Source: Sphingobacterium paludis (GTDB taxonomy: Bacteria > Bacteroidota > Bacteroidia > Sphingobacteriales > Sphingobacteriaceae). Taken from it: a DNA stretch of 64,000 nt. The position numbers and the translations under genes are program-made. Below the pieces are notes generated by a model. That model saw nothing but the letters and a program-made list of their open reading frames with translations. It had not been told where the DNA came from and made no database searches. Location of the stretch: positions 652,204 through 716,203 of the forward strand of contig NZ_SNZV01000002.1 in the NCBI RefSeq assembly GCF_004364125.1. The letters run 5' to 3'. Of the stretch, positions 19,219 to 28,299 are shown piece by piece (position 1 is the stretch's first letter; the number at the start of each line of letters is the position of its first letter).

Positions 19219-20109
19219 TTAACTGTTTTTTATGGTGATGTTTCCGAAGATCGAAGTACCTGTAATATACAGGTACTTGTTTTGGTCGGAAATGTTGGTT
19301 AAAATTACCCGGCGATCATCGTTCTCACTTAAAATAGATGACACCGTAGTTGCGATGATCCAGTGCGGTGGCACAATGATCTTCGTGCTTCCAAAAAGTT
19401 GAAATATATCCAAAGCTACAGGCTGCTGTATGTCGGATTGCAAGAGGTTGATTTTTGTACTCCCAAATACATTGGTCATGGTGCCGCCTAAAAAGTTTTT
19501 GGAGAAGATGATCTTTGTCGCGTTTCCGAAGACAGAATCTACCTTGATGTAGTTTTCTCCTTCATACGTATAGCCCTGACCTTGTTTTTGGTCATACGCC
19601 TGCTTTGGTGCAGCAGACGTCTCTGTACGATCAAAAGGAGATTGAAAGTTGCCGTCTATCTCACGATCGGTTTCCGTAACACGCTTATCCCAGTCAAATT
19701 CATCTTTCTCTGGCGTAGGCGTCGGCATTGGTGGAATCGGTGGCGGCGTGTGGCTGCGGTTACGCATGATCAAATAAATACCTAAGATAATTGCTCCTAA
19801 AGGGACAATCACACGTCCGAAAGATAGATCCATTAAATCCTTTAATAGAAACAGACTACCGATGGAGATTAAGATAATCGATGATTTTTTCTTGAATTGT
19901 GAGTTGACCCCGATCACCAGTCCAATGATGATTAAGATCATCTCCCATCCAAATATCCAGCGAGGAAACCAAATGCCCAAACTTAGGTTTTTTAACAACA
20001 GGGCCAATCCTAAGAAAACGATGACCGCTCCGACTATGTTCGCGCTTTTGTTGTTTCTTGGCGGTATCGGTGGGGGCGTTGTTATTTTATAATCTCTTTC
20101 TCTTTCCAT
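19219..20109 (-). CDS. LiaF-like membrane protein (DUF5668 plus LiaF C-terminal beta domain)
   Basis: The 296-residue product has a short proline-rich start (TTPPPIPPRN) and four membrane helices at about residues 22-130 in two pairs. A charged linker follows, then a C-terminal beta-helix-like region (IKVDSVFGNATKIIFSKNFLGG, IFQLFGSTKIIVPP, TSIFGNITI) as in LiaF/YvqF. In Firmicutes LiaF inhibits the LiaSR two-component system. Its position as first gene before a LytS-like kinase and LytTR regulator suggests the same role here; this is inference. Transcription appears to begin from a TACTTTTG element upstream. Confidence 0.82.
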   Translation of the reverse strand: MERERDYKITTPPPIPPRNNKSANIVGAVIVFLGLALLLKNLSLGIWFPRWIFGWEMILIIIGLVIGVNSQFKKKSSIILISIGSLFLLKDLMDLSFGRVIVPLGAIILGIYLIMRNRSHTPPPIPPMPTPTPEKDEFDWDKRVTETDREIDGNFQSPFDRTETSAAPKQAYDQKQGQGYTYEGENYIKVDSVFGNATKIIFSKNFLGGTMTNVFGSTKINLLQSDIQQPVALDIFQLFGSTKIIVPPHWIIATTVSSILSENDDRRVILTNISDQNKYLYITGTSIFGNITIKNS

Positions 20110-20134
20110 TACTATGTGTGTTATTTGTTTGATT

Positions 20135-20172
20135 CAAAAGTACCGCAATACAGGAGAATCAGTAAGCCAAAA
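20135..20172 (-). promoter_or_regulatory. Possible promoter of the liaF-like operon
   Basis: On the minus strand, TACTTTTG (20142-20135) lies 25 bases upstream of the ATG at 20109. The nearest TTTTG is at 20172-20168, with 25 bases between, longer than usual. The -7 element is exact and the -33 is doubtful. Confidence 0.4.
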
Positions 20173-20310
20173 TAGGTAATACATTACACTTTTTCGGTAA
20201 AGGCCGGCATTTTTTCGGTGAAAATTCCCCGATACGGTTTAGCGGCTAAAACACCTCAACCATGCTGTTTACAAAAAAAATAGCGAAATCTAATTTTTTT
20301 TTCTAAAAAG

Positions 20311-20342
20311 TTGGAGCATTGAATTAAATTATTATATATTTA
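20311..20342 (+). promoter_or_regulatory. Possible promoter for the DUF3276 gene
   Basis: TTG at 20311-20313 is followed after 21 bases by TATATTTA (20335-20342), one mismatch from TAnnTTTG. The leader to the ATG at 20382 would be about 34 bases. Confidence 0.3.
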
Positions 20343-20381
20343 TGCTGAAAAAGGATTAAAACTTAAATACTTACAATACTA

Positions 20382-20717
20382 ATGGGAGATTTTGAAAACA
20401 AAGAGCGCGAAGAAGTATTTTCAAAAAAGGTGAGAGCTGGAAAACGAACTTATTTTTTTGATGTTAAAGCAACTCGTTCGAACGACTATTACGTGACCAT
20501 CACAGAAAGCAAAAAACGTTTTGAAGACGGTCAGTTTATCAAGCATAAAATTTTCTTGTACAAAGAAGATTTTGAGAAATTTGCTGAAGGTTTGTCAGAG
20601 GTTGTTGATTACATCAAAGCCAATCAAGATGTCGTGGAAAAGCGATACGAAGCCAATCCAGAAGATTCAGCATATGAAAGCAACGAATACGCTAGAAAAG
20701 ACGACTTTACTTTTTAG
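20382..20717 (+). CDS. DUF3276 / PUR-domain nucleic-acid-binding protein
   Basis: The 111-residue product matches the Bacteroidota DUF3276 family: EVFSKKVRAGKRTYFFDVKA, then DYYVTITESKKR, then FIKHKIFLYKEDFEKFAEGL, with an acidic tail. The fold is that of the PUR-alpha repeat, as in Borrelia BpuR, which binds single-stranded DNA and RNA. The target is unknown here. The gene is monocistronic, with a strong terminator after the stop. Confidence 0.88.
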   Translation: MGDFENKEREEVFSKKVRAGKRTYFFDVKATRSNDYYVTITESKKRFEDGQFIKHKIFLYKEDFEKFAEGLSEVVDYIKANQDVVEKRYEANPEDSAYESNEYARKDDFTF

Positions 20718-20741
20718 GTATTCTGTACATGACGATAGCAT

Positions 20742-20769
20742 AGCCACTTTAAAGTGGCTTTTTTTTTAA
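20742..20769 (+). terminator. Intrinsic terminator after the DUF3276 gene
   Basis: A perfect 18-base palindrome (AGCCACTTT/AAAGTGGCT, 20742-20759) is followed by nine further T residues. Confidence 0.9.
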
Positions 20770-20839
20770 ATATGTTACACGGCATCCCCGTCCGGAATTT
20801 TTATTATTGTTAATTTCGTAGCTTTATCAATAATCTAAG

Positions 20840-22960
20840 ATGAATAAAATTATAGCAGGGGCATTCCTGAGTACACTATTTATTTCGCAACTATCCGCTC
20901 AACAAAAAGACTTGTCGTTTAAACAGTCTTGGGGGCAGGAGGCATCGATCACCAAGCCAATAAATCAATATACGGGTTGGGCCGATAATCAGCACTATAT
21001 TGAACGGGACGTGCAGGACGGGAAACTTTACCGCGTAGACGTTGTAAGTGGAAACCGTACAGCCTACACGCCGCCGGCCAAGGCAGACGTTACCGTTTTC
21101 GTAAAAGATAACGATGTGTTTATTCGCTATGGTGAACAGCCTGCCAAGCAGCTTACACAATCGCCGGATGTAGAGGAGAAGAACCCGACGCTATCGCCGG
21201 ATGGAAAGTATGTAGCGTTTACCAGAAAAAATGACTTGTATAGTTTGGAGCTGGCCTCAGGTAAGGAGGCACGCTACACCCATGACGGCACCGATGTCAT
21301 CTATAACGGTTGGTCATCTTGGGTATATTATGAGGAGATCTTAGGGCGTTCGACCAATTATAAAGCTTTTTGGTGGTCGCCTGATAGTAAAAAGATTGCT
21401 TTCATGCGCTTCGACGACAGTCAGGTTCCGATGTTTCCTATTTACGTCTCTAAAGGGCAGCATGGATATTTAGAAGAAACCCGATACCCGAAAGCCGGAG
21501 ATCCAAACCCAGCGGTTAAAATTGGCATTGTTGAGGTATCAGGATCCGCTATTGTGTGGGCAGATTTCGACCCCAAGACTGATCAATACTTTGGTCAACC
21601 CTATTGGAGCTTCGATAGCCAGTCGATCATGGTGCAATGGATGAACCGGGAGCAAAATAACCTGAAGTTCTACGCCGTGAACCCTAATGACGGAACGAAG
21701 AAGGAAACCTACGACGAAAAGCAACCGAGCTGGATCAATTTGGATCACGATGAACGTATCACCTACTTGGCAGACAAAAAGCACTACATCTTGAAGTCCG
21801 ATCGTACCGGATGGGCGCATTACTATCTTTATAGCTTAGATGGTAAGATGTTGAACGCCATTACGCAGGGCGATTGGCAGGTAAGTTCCTTAGCGTTCAT
21901 AGACGAAAAAAGCAAGGTTGTTTATTTTACTGCACGGAAAGAAAATTCGGCAACAGTAGATCTCTATCGTGTTGACTACAATGGCAAAAATATGAAGAGA
22001 CTAACGTTTGGTGACTTTTCCCACAACGTATCGGTCTCGCCCGATGGGAAGTACTTTATAACCACGTATTCCAATGTCAGTACGCCGACAAAAGTCGCAT
22101 TGCTGGACAATAAAGGGAAACAGATAAAAGAACTGGCGGATAGCCGCTCGGCGGATTTCGGTCGTTACCATGTTGGGAAGACAGAATATTTTACCATCCC
22201 TTCAGAAGACGGCCAGTTTCAACTGCCGGTCATTATAACCTACCCCGTAAATTTTGACGAGCGTAAAGCCTATCCAGTGGTCATGAGTATTTACGGTGGT
22301 CCAGATGCGGGCAGCGTGCGCAATACCTGGAAAGGAACGTCTAATCAATATTGGGCTCAGGAAGGTATTATCCAAATTGCTTGCGATCACCGCGCTTCCG
22401 GTCATTTCGGGAAGAAAGGCGTTGCATTAATGCATCGAAATTTGGGTAAGTGGGAGATGATTGATTACATCAGTATCGCCAAATGGTTAAAAGCGAAGCC
22501 TTGGGTGGCCAAAAACAAATTGTTGATTACCGGGCATAGCTACGGAGGATATATGACTTGCCTAGCACTAACAAAAGGCGCCGATTACTTTGATTTTGGT
22601 GTAGCCGGAGCGCCGGTAACGAGCTGGGAACTTTATGATAGCCACTATACCGAACGATGGATGGATACGCCTCAGGACAATCCCGACGGTTATAAAAATG
22701 GATCGGTGTTAAGCTATGTCGATCAATACAAAGGAAGACTGCGCATTATGCACGGCGATATCGATGACAATGTGCATTTACAAAACACAACGCAGTTGGT
22801 TGATGCATTGACGGATAGAAACGTTCCTTTTGAATTGATGATCTACCCGGGTAGCCGGCATGGATTTGCACGATCTAAGTCTGCGTACGATTTTAAAGAA
22901 CGTGTCCGTTTTTATTATCAGTATCTTTTGGAAAAACCGGTGCCGGCAGATTTTAATTAG
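20840..22960 (+). CDS. Dipeptidyl-peptidase IV-type serine peptidase (S9B)
   Basis: The 706-residue product has a signal peptide (MNKIIAGAFLSTLFISQLSAQ), an N-terminal eight-bladed beta-propeller, and a C-terminal alpha/beta-hydrolase. The catalytic triad is visible: Ser567 in GHSYGGYM, Asp642/643 in GDIDDNVH, His674 in GSRHGFA. The propeller motif WVYYEEI supplies the paired glutamates that bind the substrate amino terminus in DPP-IV enzymes. It should remove Xaa-Pro dipeptides (or tripeptides, as in PtpA) from peptides in the periplasm or outside. It is flanked by an upstream terminator and appears monocistronic. Confidence 0.93.
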   Translation: MNKIIAGAFLSTLFISQLSAQQKDLSFKQSWGQEASITKPINQYTGWADNQHYIERDVQDGKLYRVDVVSGNRTAYTPPAKADVTVFVKDNDVFIRYGEQPAKQLTQSPDVEEKNPTLSPDGKYVAFTRKNDLYSLELASGKEARYTHDGTDVIYNGWSSWVYYEEILGRSTNYKAFWWSPDSKKIAFMRFDDSQVPMFPIYVSKGQHGYLEETRYPKAGDPNPAVKIGIVEVSGSAIVWADFDPKTDQYFGQPYWSFDSQSIMVQWMNREQNNLKFYAVNPNDGTKKETYDEKQPSWINLDHDERITYLADKKHYILKSDRTGWAHYYLYSLDGKMLNAITQGDWQVSSLAFIDEKSKVVYFTARKENSATVDLYRVDYNGKNMKRLTFGDFSHNVSVSPDGKYFITTYSNVSTPTKVALLDNKGKQIKELADSRSADFGRYHVGKTEYFTIPSEDGQFQLPVIITYPVNFDERKAYPVVMSIYGGPDAGSVRNTWKGTSNQYWAQEGIIQIACDHRASGHFGKKGVALMHRNLGKWEMIDYISIAKWLKAKPWVAKNKLLITGHSYGGYMTCLALTKGADYFDFGVAGAPVTSWELYDSHYTERWMDTPQDNPDGYKNGSVLSYVDQYKGRLRIMHGDIDDNVHLQNTTQLVDALTDRNVPFELMIYPGSRHGFARSKSAYDFKERVRFYYQYLLEKPVPADFN

Positions 22961-23024
22961 TGTCGAATACAATAGTTGTGTCGCTACCAAAAATAATCTC
23001 ATATTTGCATAATCATTTTTTAGC

Positions 23025-23816
23025 ATGCTACAGTATTTAAAGGAGAGTACATTTAAAGCCAACGATGTCGTATTGAGAGCGCTTGCCCTATTGAAAAATC
23101 ATTACTTTTCAATAGCGGGATTATGCTTTTTGTTGTTCGTGACTTCAAACCTTTCTTCATACTTGGCTATGACATTGTCTGATACGGGTGCTTATGCCAT
23201 TAAGGCTTTGCTGTGCTTTATCTTTCTGACCTTATTCTTCGGGACACAGCTGGTATTAATTAAGCGATCACTTCTACTTGCTCGAGGTATCGAACATGCT
23301 GATTTCAAGGATTATATTCCCTCTACTAAGCAGTTCTTTAATTTTCTGTTCGGATTTATTCTTTATTCGTTTCTGGTTGGTTTGGTTTATCTGCTGTCCT
23401 CTATCATCAGTTTTCCGTTGTTGTACCTAGATGTAGATATGGAAACCCTCAGTATGGAAGTAAATCCTTTTATAACGGGGATTATCATGTTGTTTGTACT
23501 GATTCGAATTACATTTTTTCCTTACTTCATGGTCGATAAAAACTTTCATGTATTTCGCTCCTGTAAACTTAGTGTGGCGCTAACGAAGGGAAATACGATA
23601 AGCTTACTGCTCTTATTCATGGTCATCGGAATGGCGTATATGTTGCAAGCCTCTTGCGAATACTTAGGCTATTTCATTATGGCGAAGGCTTTTAGCTTTA
23701 TCAATACGTTTGTGATCATTCCTTCCGTTAGTTTGGTGATGGCGGTTGCCTACCATGATATGATGAAGGATTATCAGGGCGGTGATGATCCCGAGCTGCT
23801 AAAGAACATTATTTAA
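23025..23816 (+). CDS. Polytopic membrane protein of unknown function
   Basis: The 263-residue product has about six hydrophobic helices (roughly residues 24-46, 56-80, 105-130, 148-170, 188-210 and 222-245). It has no signal peptide, no catalytic motif I recognise, and an acidic C-terminal tail (KDYQGGDDPELL). It lies 13 bp upstream of dxr on the same strand, so it is probably cotranscribed with it. Function unknown. Confidence 0.7.
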   Translation: MLQYLKESTFKANDVVLRALALLKNHYFSIAGLCFLLFVTSNLSSYLAMTLSDTGAYAIKALLCFIFLTLFFGTQLVLIKRSLLLARGIEHADFKDYIPSTKQFFNFLFGFILYSFLVGLVYLLSSIISFPLLYLDVDMETLSMEVNPFITGIIMLFVLIRITFFPYFMVDKNFHVFRSCKLSVALTKGNTISLLLLFMVIGMAYMLQASCEYLGYFIMAKAFSFINTFVIIPSVSLVMAVAYHDMMKDYQGGDDPELLKNII

Positions 23817-23829
23817 TTCTAGTAAAACG

Positions 23830-24990
23830 TTGAAAAAAAGAATAATCGCCATACTAGGTGCCACGGGTAGTATAGGCACGCAAGCCTTGGATGTGGTGCG
23901 TGCATTTCCGGACCTCCTGCAAGTTTCGGTCTTGACTGCTAGCCATAACGCAGATCTATTGATCACCCAAGCATTGGAATTTCTGCCTTCTGCAGTCGTT
24001 ATCTTACAAGCTGAAGGATATATTAAAGTCAAGAGCGCCTTAGCGCATACCGGTATCGCCGTGTATTGTGGCGAGAATGCCTTGGAAGAGGTGGTGCAAC
24101 GTCCGGAGGTTGATGTTGTTCTCAACGCGATAGTAGGATCTGCTGGTTTGCGACCCACAGTGGCCGCTATAAAACAAGGCAAGGACATTGCGCTAGCGAA
24201 CAAAGAGACGTTGGTGGTGGCCGGGCAACTGATCATGAACCTCGTGAAACAGCACGGCGTTGCCATGTTACCAGTAGACTCCGAGCATTCCGCAATTTTT
24301 CAATGTTTACTTGGCGAAGAGGAAGAAGCAATCGAAAAGATTTATTTGACTGCTTCTGGCGGGCCGTTTCGGGGAAGAGACCGTGCTTTTTTAGCAGAGG
24401 TGACCAAACATCAGGCGTTAAAACATCCAAACTGGGTAATGGGCGCGAAGATCACCATTGATTCTGCATCGCTAATGAATAAAGGTTTGGAAGTTATTGA
24501 AGCAAAATGGCTTTTTAATCTTTCCGTTGAGCAAATCGATGTCATCGTGCATCCACAATCTATTATCCATTCTATCGTTCAATTTAGAGATGGATCAATG
24601 AAAGCACAGATGGGACTCCCCGATATGAAACTGCCTATTCAAAATGCGTTAACATATCCGCAAAGACAAGCAAACGATTTCGAGCGGTTTAATTTTTTAA
24701 ATTATCCAACGTTCTCGTTTGAACAGCCTGATTTGCATACCTTCCGCAATCTGCAGCTGGCTTACGATGCCCTGCGGGATGGGGGAGATCGGGCTTGTGT
24801 ACTTAACGCAGCTAATGAAGTAGCAGTAGCTGCTTTCTTGGAAGATAAGATCGCTTTTCTTGGCATGAGTGATCTTCTCGAAGCGACATTATGTCAGCTA
24901 AATAAAATAGAGGAACCGTCTTTAAACGATTTGCTGGCTGTTGATCAGCAAGCGCGGATCGTGGCACGGGATTTAATAGATAAGGTGTAA
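23830..24990 (+). CDS. dxr: 1-deoxy-D-xylulose 5-phosphate reductoisomerase
   Basis: The 386-residue product is translated from a TTG start (TTGAAAAAAAGA) 13 bp after the preceding gene; no ATG is available at the right place. NADPH motif GATGSIG, substrate block LANKETLV, metal-binding PVDSEHSAIFQ, flexible loop TASGGPFRG, and GAKITIDSASLMNKGLEVIEA are all present. It carries out the committed step of the MEP isoprenoid pathway, forming MEP from DXP. The non-ATG start beside an upstream membrane-protein gene suggests translational tuning or coupling. Confidence 0.95.
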   Translation: MKKRIIAILGATGSIGTQALDVVRAFPDLLQVSVLTASHNADLLITQALEFLPSAVVILQAEGYIKVKSALAHTGIAVYCGENALEEVVQRPEVDVVLNAIVGSAGLRPTVAAIKQGKDIALANKETLVVAGQLIMNLVKQHGVAMLPVDSEHSAIFQCLLGEEEEAIEKIYLTASGGPFRGRDRAFLAEVTKHQALKHPNWVMGAKITIDSASLMNKGLEVIEAKWLFNLSVEQIDVIVHPQSIIHSIVQFRDGSMKAQMGLPDMKLPIQNALTYPQRQANDFERFNFLNYPTFSFEQPDLHTFRNLQLAYDALRDGGDRACVLNAANEVAVAAFLEDKIAFLGMSDLLEATLCQLNKIEEPSLNDLLAVDQQARIVARDLIDKV

Positions 24991-25055
24991 ATACATAACG
25001 TAAGTCTTACATGTAGCTGTTGAAATTGGATAAGCAAGGATAAGTTGAATGGCTA

Positions 25056-25140
25056 AATTTTCAATTTGACTTTTTAATTTTTAACTTACTACTTTTGACT
25101 TTTCACTTTTTAGTTTTGACTTTTTAATTTTTACTTTTTA
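25056..25140 (+). repeat. TTTTGAC-rich intergenic repeat, copy upstream of rseP
   Basis: Runs of TTTGACTTTTTAATTTTT, TTTTGACTTTTCACTTTTTA and similar units directly abut the ATG of rseP at 25141. The unit type is the same as at 7850-8058, but the CCGAGCG element is absent here. Confidence 0.65.
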
Positions 25141-26460
25141 ATGGGAACATTGATAATGATCGGGCAAGTTATCTTAGGCTTGTCAATCTTGATTATATTA
25201 CATGAATTAGGGCACTTTTTGGCTGCGCGGGCATTTGGCATAAAGGTCGAAAAGTTTTATCTTTTTTTCGATGCTTGGGGTGTAAAACTATTTAAGTTTA
25301 CCTATAAAGACTGCGAGTATGGGATTGGCTGGTTACCCTTAGGCGGGTATGTAAAGATTGCCGGAATGATTGATGAGTCGATGGATACCGAGCAACTCAA
25401 GCAAGAGCCACAACCTTGGGAATTTCGTTCAAAACCCGCTTGGCAAAGGCTTATTGTTATGCTTGGTGGCATAATAGTCAATGTTATTGTCGGTATCGTG
25501 GTGTTTTGGATGATGACCTTTAGCTACGGCGAAAATGACATCGACAACTCAAAATTACAGTACGGTGTGGTGCCTGGTATCATCGGAAAAGAAATTGGTA
25601 TTCAGGCGGGAGACAAGATTCTTGCGGTGAATGGTAAGCCTGCCGTGAAGTTTTTTGGTGACGTAATGAGCTCGGAAGTGCTTATGGGCGACGCGGTATT
25701 ATCCATTGAGCGCAGCGGTAAACAGCAGAATTTGAAGGTTCCTGCCGATATACTCAATGCGGTGGCCGAGCATAAAAAAAATGAGTTTGTTAGCCCACGG
25801 CATCTCTTGAATAGCGTTTATGAGGTGAGTAAAGGTTCTGAAGCAGAGCGGATGCGCATCCTGAAAGGTGATAGTATTATCGCTGTGAATGGTCAAGCAA
25901 CACCTTTTTACGATGAGTTTACTGCAGCGCTAAAAAATAACGTAGGGAAAGCCATACAGGTGACGTTGATGCGAGGTGATGAACAGGTTGTCGTGAATGG
26001 AAACGTCGATTCTACAGCGGCACTTGGGTTGAATCTAGGGGAAGTTGATTTTCCTGTCATCGTGCAAAAATACGGATTTATAGAGTCGCTTCCGATAGGC
26101 GCGAACAAGGCGTTGTCTGTGGTAACCGACAATATAAAAGGCTTCGGAAAGATATTTAAGGGTGATGTGCGCGCGGATAAAGCGCTCTCAGGCCCGGTTG
26201 GGATAGCCAAAATGTTTGGTACAGAGGTCAACTGGATCAAATTTTGGAGCTTGGTGGGTATGCTTTCTATGGCATTGGCATTTATGAATTTGTTGCCCAT
26301 CCCGGCATTGGACGGCGGACATGTGATATTTCTCATTGTAGAAATGATACAAGGAAAGCCTCTCAGCGATAATTTTTTGGAGAAAGCCCAAATGGTAGGC
26401 TTCTTTATCTTGATTGCCTTGATGATATTTACCCTAGGCAACGATATTATAAAATGGTAA
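25141..26460 (+). CDS. rseP: Site-2 intramembrane zinc protease RseP
   Basis: The 439-residue product has zinc motif HELGH (His21-His25) in the first membrane helix and a third-ligand motif LDGGH (Asp391) near the C-terminus. Two PDZ-like domains lie between (about 140-200 and 215-290, each with a GDxIxAVNG core), and four membrane helices are predicted. RseP cleaves anti-sigma factors and residual signal peptides within the inner membrane. Leading to its ATG is a TTTTGAC-rich repeat rather than a recognisable Shine-Dalgarno site. Confidence 0.94.
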   Translation: MGTLIMIGQVILGLSILIILHELGHFLAARAFGIKVEKFYLFFDAWGVKLFKFTYKDCEYGIGWLPLGGYVKIAGMIDESMDTEQLKQEPQPWEFRSKPAWQRLIVMLGGIIVNVIVGIVVFWMMTFSYGENDIDNSKLQYGVVPGIIGKEIGIQAGDKILAVNGKPAVKFFGDVMSSEVLMGDAVLSIERSGKQQNLKVPADILNAVAEHKKNEFVSPRHLLNSVYEVSKGSEAERMRILKGDSIIAVNGQATPFYDEFTAALKNNVGKAIQVTLMRGDEQVVVNGNVDSTAALGLNLGEVDFPVIVQKYGFIESLPIGANKALSVVTDNIKGFGKIFKGDVRADKALSGPVGIAKMFGTEVNWIKFWSLVGMLSMALAFMNLLPIPALDGGHVIFLIVEMIQGKPLSDNFLEKAQMVGFFILIALMIFTLGNDIIKW

Positions 26461-26474
26461 TTTAGTTTATAGAA

Positions 26475-26516
26475 CGGCTACTCCTGATATTGGTCATTCC
26501 AGGTCGGAAGTAGCCG
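26475..26516 (+). other. Hairpin between rseP and ywbE
   Basis: CGGCTACT (26475-26482) pairs with AGTAGCCG (26509-26516), and CCTG (26483-26486) with CAGG (26500-26503), leaving a five-base bulge. No T-run follows, so it does not look like an intrinsic terminator. It might slow decay or processing of a shared rseP-ywbE transcript. Confidence 0.4.
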
Positions 26517-26532
26517 CTAGTTTGCACACGAA

Positions 26533-26736
26533 ATGGACGGAAAAACAAGAGCGAATATTAAGCCCGGGATGTTGGTGAATATTGTGTTAAAAAAAGATCA
26601 ACGCAGTGGAGCACTGACAGAAGGCATTGTCAAGGACCTGCTAACCTCAGCAGCATTTCACCACCGCGGTATCAAGGTGCGCCTACAAGATGGGCAGATT
26701 GGAAGGGTGCAGGAAGTTATAGAGGATGATTTTTAA
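26533..26736 (+). CDS. YwbE family protein (DUF2196)
   Basis: The 67-residue product matches the small YwbE family: MDGKTRANIKPGMLVNIVLK, then DQRSGALTEGIVKDLLT, then HHRGIKVRLQDGQIGRVQ. It is predicted to be a compact beta-rich cytoplasmic protein of unknown biochemical role. It lies 72 bp after rseP. Confidence 0.88.
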   Translation: MDGKTRANIKPGMLVNIVLKKDQRSGALTEGIVKDLLTSAAFHHRGIKVRLQDGQIGRVQEVIEDDF

Positions 26737-26753
26737 TTTTGCTACTGTTGAAT

Positions 26754-26885
26754 GTTAAATTTTCACTTTTGAACCGAGCGGAGCGAGCTCATCGAAGATA
26801 ATTCTAAATTTAGAATTTTAACTTTTCACTTCTTGCCTCTGACTTCTCCATTGAATTTTGACTTTTTAATTTTGACTTTTTAATT
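26754..26885 (+). repeat. TTTTGAC-rich intergenic repeat with CCGAGCG element, upstream of carA
   Basis: TTTTGAC/TTTTAAC units surround the element CCGAGCGGAGCGAGCTCAT plus CGAAGATAATT (26773-26802), the second copy of that at 7961-7990. A short palindrome TCTAAATTTAGA follows at 26803-26814. The distal end of the tract supplies the -33 element of the predicted carA promoter. Confidence 0.7.
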
Positions 26886-26901
26886 TATATACCTACCTTT
26901 G
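26871..26901 (+). promoter_or_regulatory. Predicted carA promoter
   Basis: TTTG at 26871-26874 and TACCTTTG at 26894-26901 are separated by 19 bases, a full match to the Bacteroidota sigma consensus. Transcription would start near 26907, giving a leader of about 150 bases. Confidence 0.65.
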
Positions 26902-26993
26902 TCTCTCGTGAAAAATGGGGTAACATATCTCGTTGCAGCGTGGCAAGAATTCAGTGTTTACATTGAATCGCATAGGATATTTGATTTGATTTT

Positions 26994-27013
26994 AGCCCGT
27001 TTGGGCTTTTTTT
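26994..27013 (+). terminator. Terminator-like hairpin in the carA leader (attenuator candidate)
   Basis: Stem AGCCC (26994-26998) pairs with GGGCT (27003-27007), loop GTTT, followed by a run of seven Ts. It lies downstream of the predicted promoter and 46 bases upstream of the carA ATG, so it could terminate the leader transcript before carA. The stem is short. The element may instead end a transcript arriving from ywbE. Confidence 0.5.
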
Positions 27014-27058
27014 GTATCCAACGTTTACATTAGGAACCTTATACATTAATATACAAGA

Positions 27059-28159
27059 ATGACCAACTACAGTAAATTACCAGCAATTTTGGTGCTCGAA
27101 GACGGAACGGTTTATCATGGCAAGGCTGCCGGAAAAATTGGAACGACAACGGGCGAAATCTGTTACAATACAGGGACAACCGGTTATCAGGAGATTTTTA
27201 CGGATCCTTCCTATTACGGACAAATCATGGTAACCACGAATGCACATATTGGTAATTATGGTATTGACGAGGACGACACCGAATCTGAAAAAATTCAGAT
27301 TGCGGGCTTGGTATGTAAAAACTACAATATCAATTACAGTCGTCAAATGGCAGATTCTTCGATACAAACCTACTTTGAGGAACAAAACCTAGTTGGTATA
27401 TCAGATATTGACACCCGTTCATTGGTGCGCCATATCCGTGATAAGGGGGCTATGAATGCCATTATCTCTTCCGAAAATTTAGATGTGGAAGAGCTTAAAG
27501 CACGTTTGGCTAGTGTGCCCTCTATGGAAGGTCTAGAGTTATCATCTGTGGTTTCCACCAAAGCGCCTTATTTCTATGGCGAGGAGAGTGCGCCAACCCG
27601 TGTCGCCGTATTAGACTTAGGTATCAAAAAGAATATCCTTCGCAACTTCGACTCGCGTCAAGTATATGCAAAAGTATTTCCGGCTAAAACTACTTTTGCA
27701 GAAATGGAAGCGTGGAATCCAGATGGTTATTTCATTTCAAATGGTCCTGGTGATCCAGCGGCGATTGACTATGCTATCGAGACGATAAAGGAAATTGTGG
27801 ATGCCGAAAAACCGATGTTCGGTATTTGTCTAGGACACCAAATGTTGGCCCTAGCGAACGGTATCCGCACGCAAAAGATGCACAATGGACATCGTGGTAT
27901 CAATCACCCTGTAAAAAACATCATCTCTAATCGCTGCGAAATAACATCACAAAATCACGGATTTAGTGTGGTTGCGGAAGATATCGAAAAATCCGATAAA
28001 ATAGAGGTGACGCACGTGAACCTGAATGATAACTCCGTTGAGGGCATTCGCGTGAAAGGCAAGAAAGCATTCTCGGTACAATATCACCCGGAATCTTCAC
28101 CAGGTCCGCACGATTCGCGGTACCTATTCGACGACTTCATTGCTATGATTAAAGCATAG
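27059..28159 (+). CDS. carA: Carbamoyl-phosphate synthase small (glutaminase) subunit
   Basis: The 366-residue product has an N-terminal CarA domain (ILVLEDGTVYHGKAAGKIG, NTGTTGYQEIFTDPSYYGQ, IAGLVCKNY) and a C-terminal class I glutamine amidotransferase with nucleophile Cys257 in GICLGHQ, NHGFSV, and catalytic His-Glu in YHPESSPGPHDS. It hydrolyses glutamine and channels ammonia to CarB for arginine and pyrimidine synthesis. carB is not in this window; carA stands alone and is closed by its own terminator. A leader hairpin suggests attenuation. Confidence 0.96.
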   Translation: MTNYSKLPAILVLEDGTVYHGKAAGKIGTTTGEICYNTGTTGYQEIFTDPSYYGQIMVTTNAHIGNYGIDEDDTESEKIQIAGLVCKNYNINYSRQMADSSIQTYFEEQNLVGISDIDTRSLVRHIRDKGAMNAIISSENLDVEELKARLASVPSMEGLELSSVVSTKAPYFYGEESAPTRVAVLDLGIKKNILRNFDSRQVYAKVFPAKTTFAEMEAWNPDGYFISNGPGDPAAIDYAIETIKEIVDAEKPMFGICLGHQMLALANGIRTQKMHNGHRGINHPVKNIISNRCEITSQNHGFSVVAEDIEKSDKIEVTHVNLNDNSVEGIRVKGKKAFSVQYHPESSPGPHDSRYLFDDFIAMIKA

Positions 28160-28166
28160 CCACCCA

Positions 28167-28202
28167 TAAAAGAGGCTAAACCGTTGGTTTGGCCTCTTTT
28201 AT
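28167..28202 (+). terminator. Terminator after carA
   Basis: A stem of about 15 bp with one imperfect pair (AAAAGAGGCTAAACC with GGTTTGGCCTCTTTT) has loop GTT and a terminal T-run. Confidence 0.88.
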
Positions 28203-28299
28203 TTCAGCGGTTTGGCACGGCTTACAACCTCCTAATCCAAGGCTTTTGAATCTGCATTTGTTTTTTAAATAGAATGTGGATTAGTAGGTAAATTTTATC

